Positions 63,666 through 64,000 of a stretch of DNA of 64,000 bases are shown here, one piece after another (the first letter of the stretch is position 1; each line of letters begins with the position of its first letter). Source of the stretch: Desulfallas thermosapovorans DSM 6562 (GTDB lineage: Bacteria > Bacillota > Desulfotomaculia > Desulfotomaculales > Desulfallaceae). The notes under the pieces are model-generated. The model searched no databases and was not told the origin of the DNA. It was given only the letters and a program-made list of their open reading frames with translations. The translations under genes were made by a program, and so were the position numbers. The stretch covers positions 23,278 to 87,277 of the forward strand of contig NZ_VNHM01000013.1 in assembly GCF_008124625.1 (NCBI RefSeq). Direction: 5' to 3'.

Positions 63666-64000
<335 letters not shown>

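Overview
The window reads as chromosome of a Gram-positive, strictly anaerobic, sulfate-reducer-type Firmicute of the Desulfotomaculum/Pelotomaculum (Peptococcaceae) group. The reasons are the ctsR-mcsA-mcsB-clpC-radA-disA-carD-PIN/TRAM-ispD-ispF-gltX-cysE-cysS-mrnC-thyX-rlmB-sigH-tRNA-tuf order, moderately high GC with many TTG/GTG starts and strong GGAGG ribosome-binding sites, and an iron-sulfur flavoprotein/molybdoenzyme-maturation cluster of the kind known from Desulfovibrio and Desulfotomaculum. The genus is an inference.

Region 1 (1-11.1 kb) is an eight-gene run: an FAD/dicluster/CCG-domain oxidoreductase (5' end outside the window), a small CxxC redox protein, a SAM methyltransferase, a C-GCAxxG-C-C protein, a radical SAM protein, an AMP-dependent CoA-ligase-like enzyme, XdhC, and a nucleotidyltransferase-HD fusion. 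A histidine phosphatase and a terminator close it. The set matches the DVU_1551-1557 type neighbourhood that accompanies molybdenum aldehyde oxidoreductases. A regulator with an excisionase-type helix-turn-helix and a periplasmic-binding-like domain follows, then a DUF1540 protein.

Region 2 (11.2-20.0 kb) is cofactor metabolism: a lone amidohydrolase, panC-panD behind a leader with a terminator hairpin, nadA-nadB-nadC, birA, and bioY with a clear BirA operator. Region 3 (20.0-27.3 kb) is phosphate: phoP-phoR converge on pstC-pstA-pstB-phoU-pstS, with Pho boxes before both pstC and pstS. pstS unusually lies last.

Region 4 (27.5-36.3 kb) has an unrecognised 34-aa/89-aa gene pair, coaX, dusB, and an AT-richer accessory segment. 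That segment holds two small minus-strand genes and a GntR-ABC transporter module with its own 38-bp palindromic operator, followed by membrane, lipoprotein and degraded genes. It is bracketed by 44-bp direct repeats. bioB with a second BirA operator follows.

Region 5 (37.5-41.5 kb) holds a membrane iron-sulfur/flavin reductase fusion behind CsoR/CstR-like palindromes, and a regulator plus acyl-ACP-reductase-like gene pair with a consensus promoter and palindromic operator. Region 6 (41.5-64 kb) is conserved housekeeping: greA, lysS, two tRNA clusters (Ile-Ala-Asn; Thr-Tyr-fMet-Thr-Met), the CtsR/ClpC stress operon, DNA repair and c-di-AMP genes, isoprenoid, cysteine and tRNA-charging genes, RNA processing, sigH, and the start of tuf, which runs off the right edge.

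A family of about 83-bp intergenic repeats with an internal GAAAGAA/TTCTTTC palindrome occurs four times in full and once as a fragment between 9 and 29 kb. No rRNA, CRISPR array, intact transposase or prophage gene was seen.
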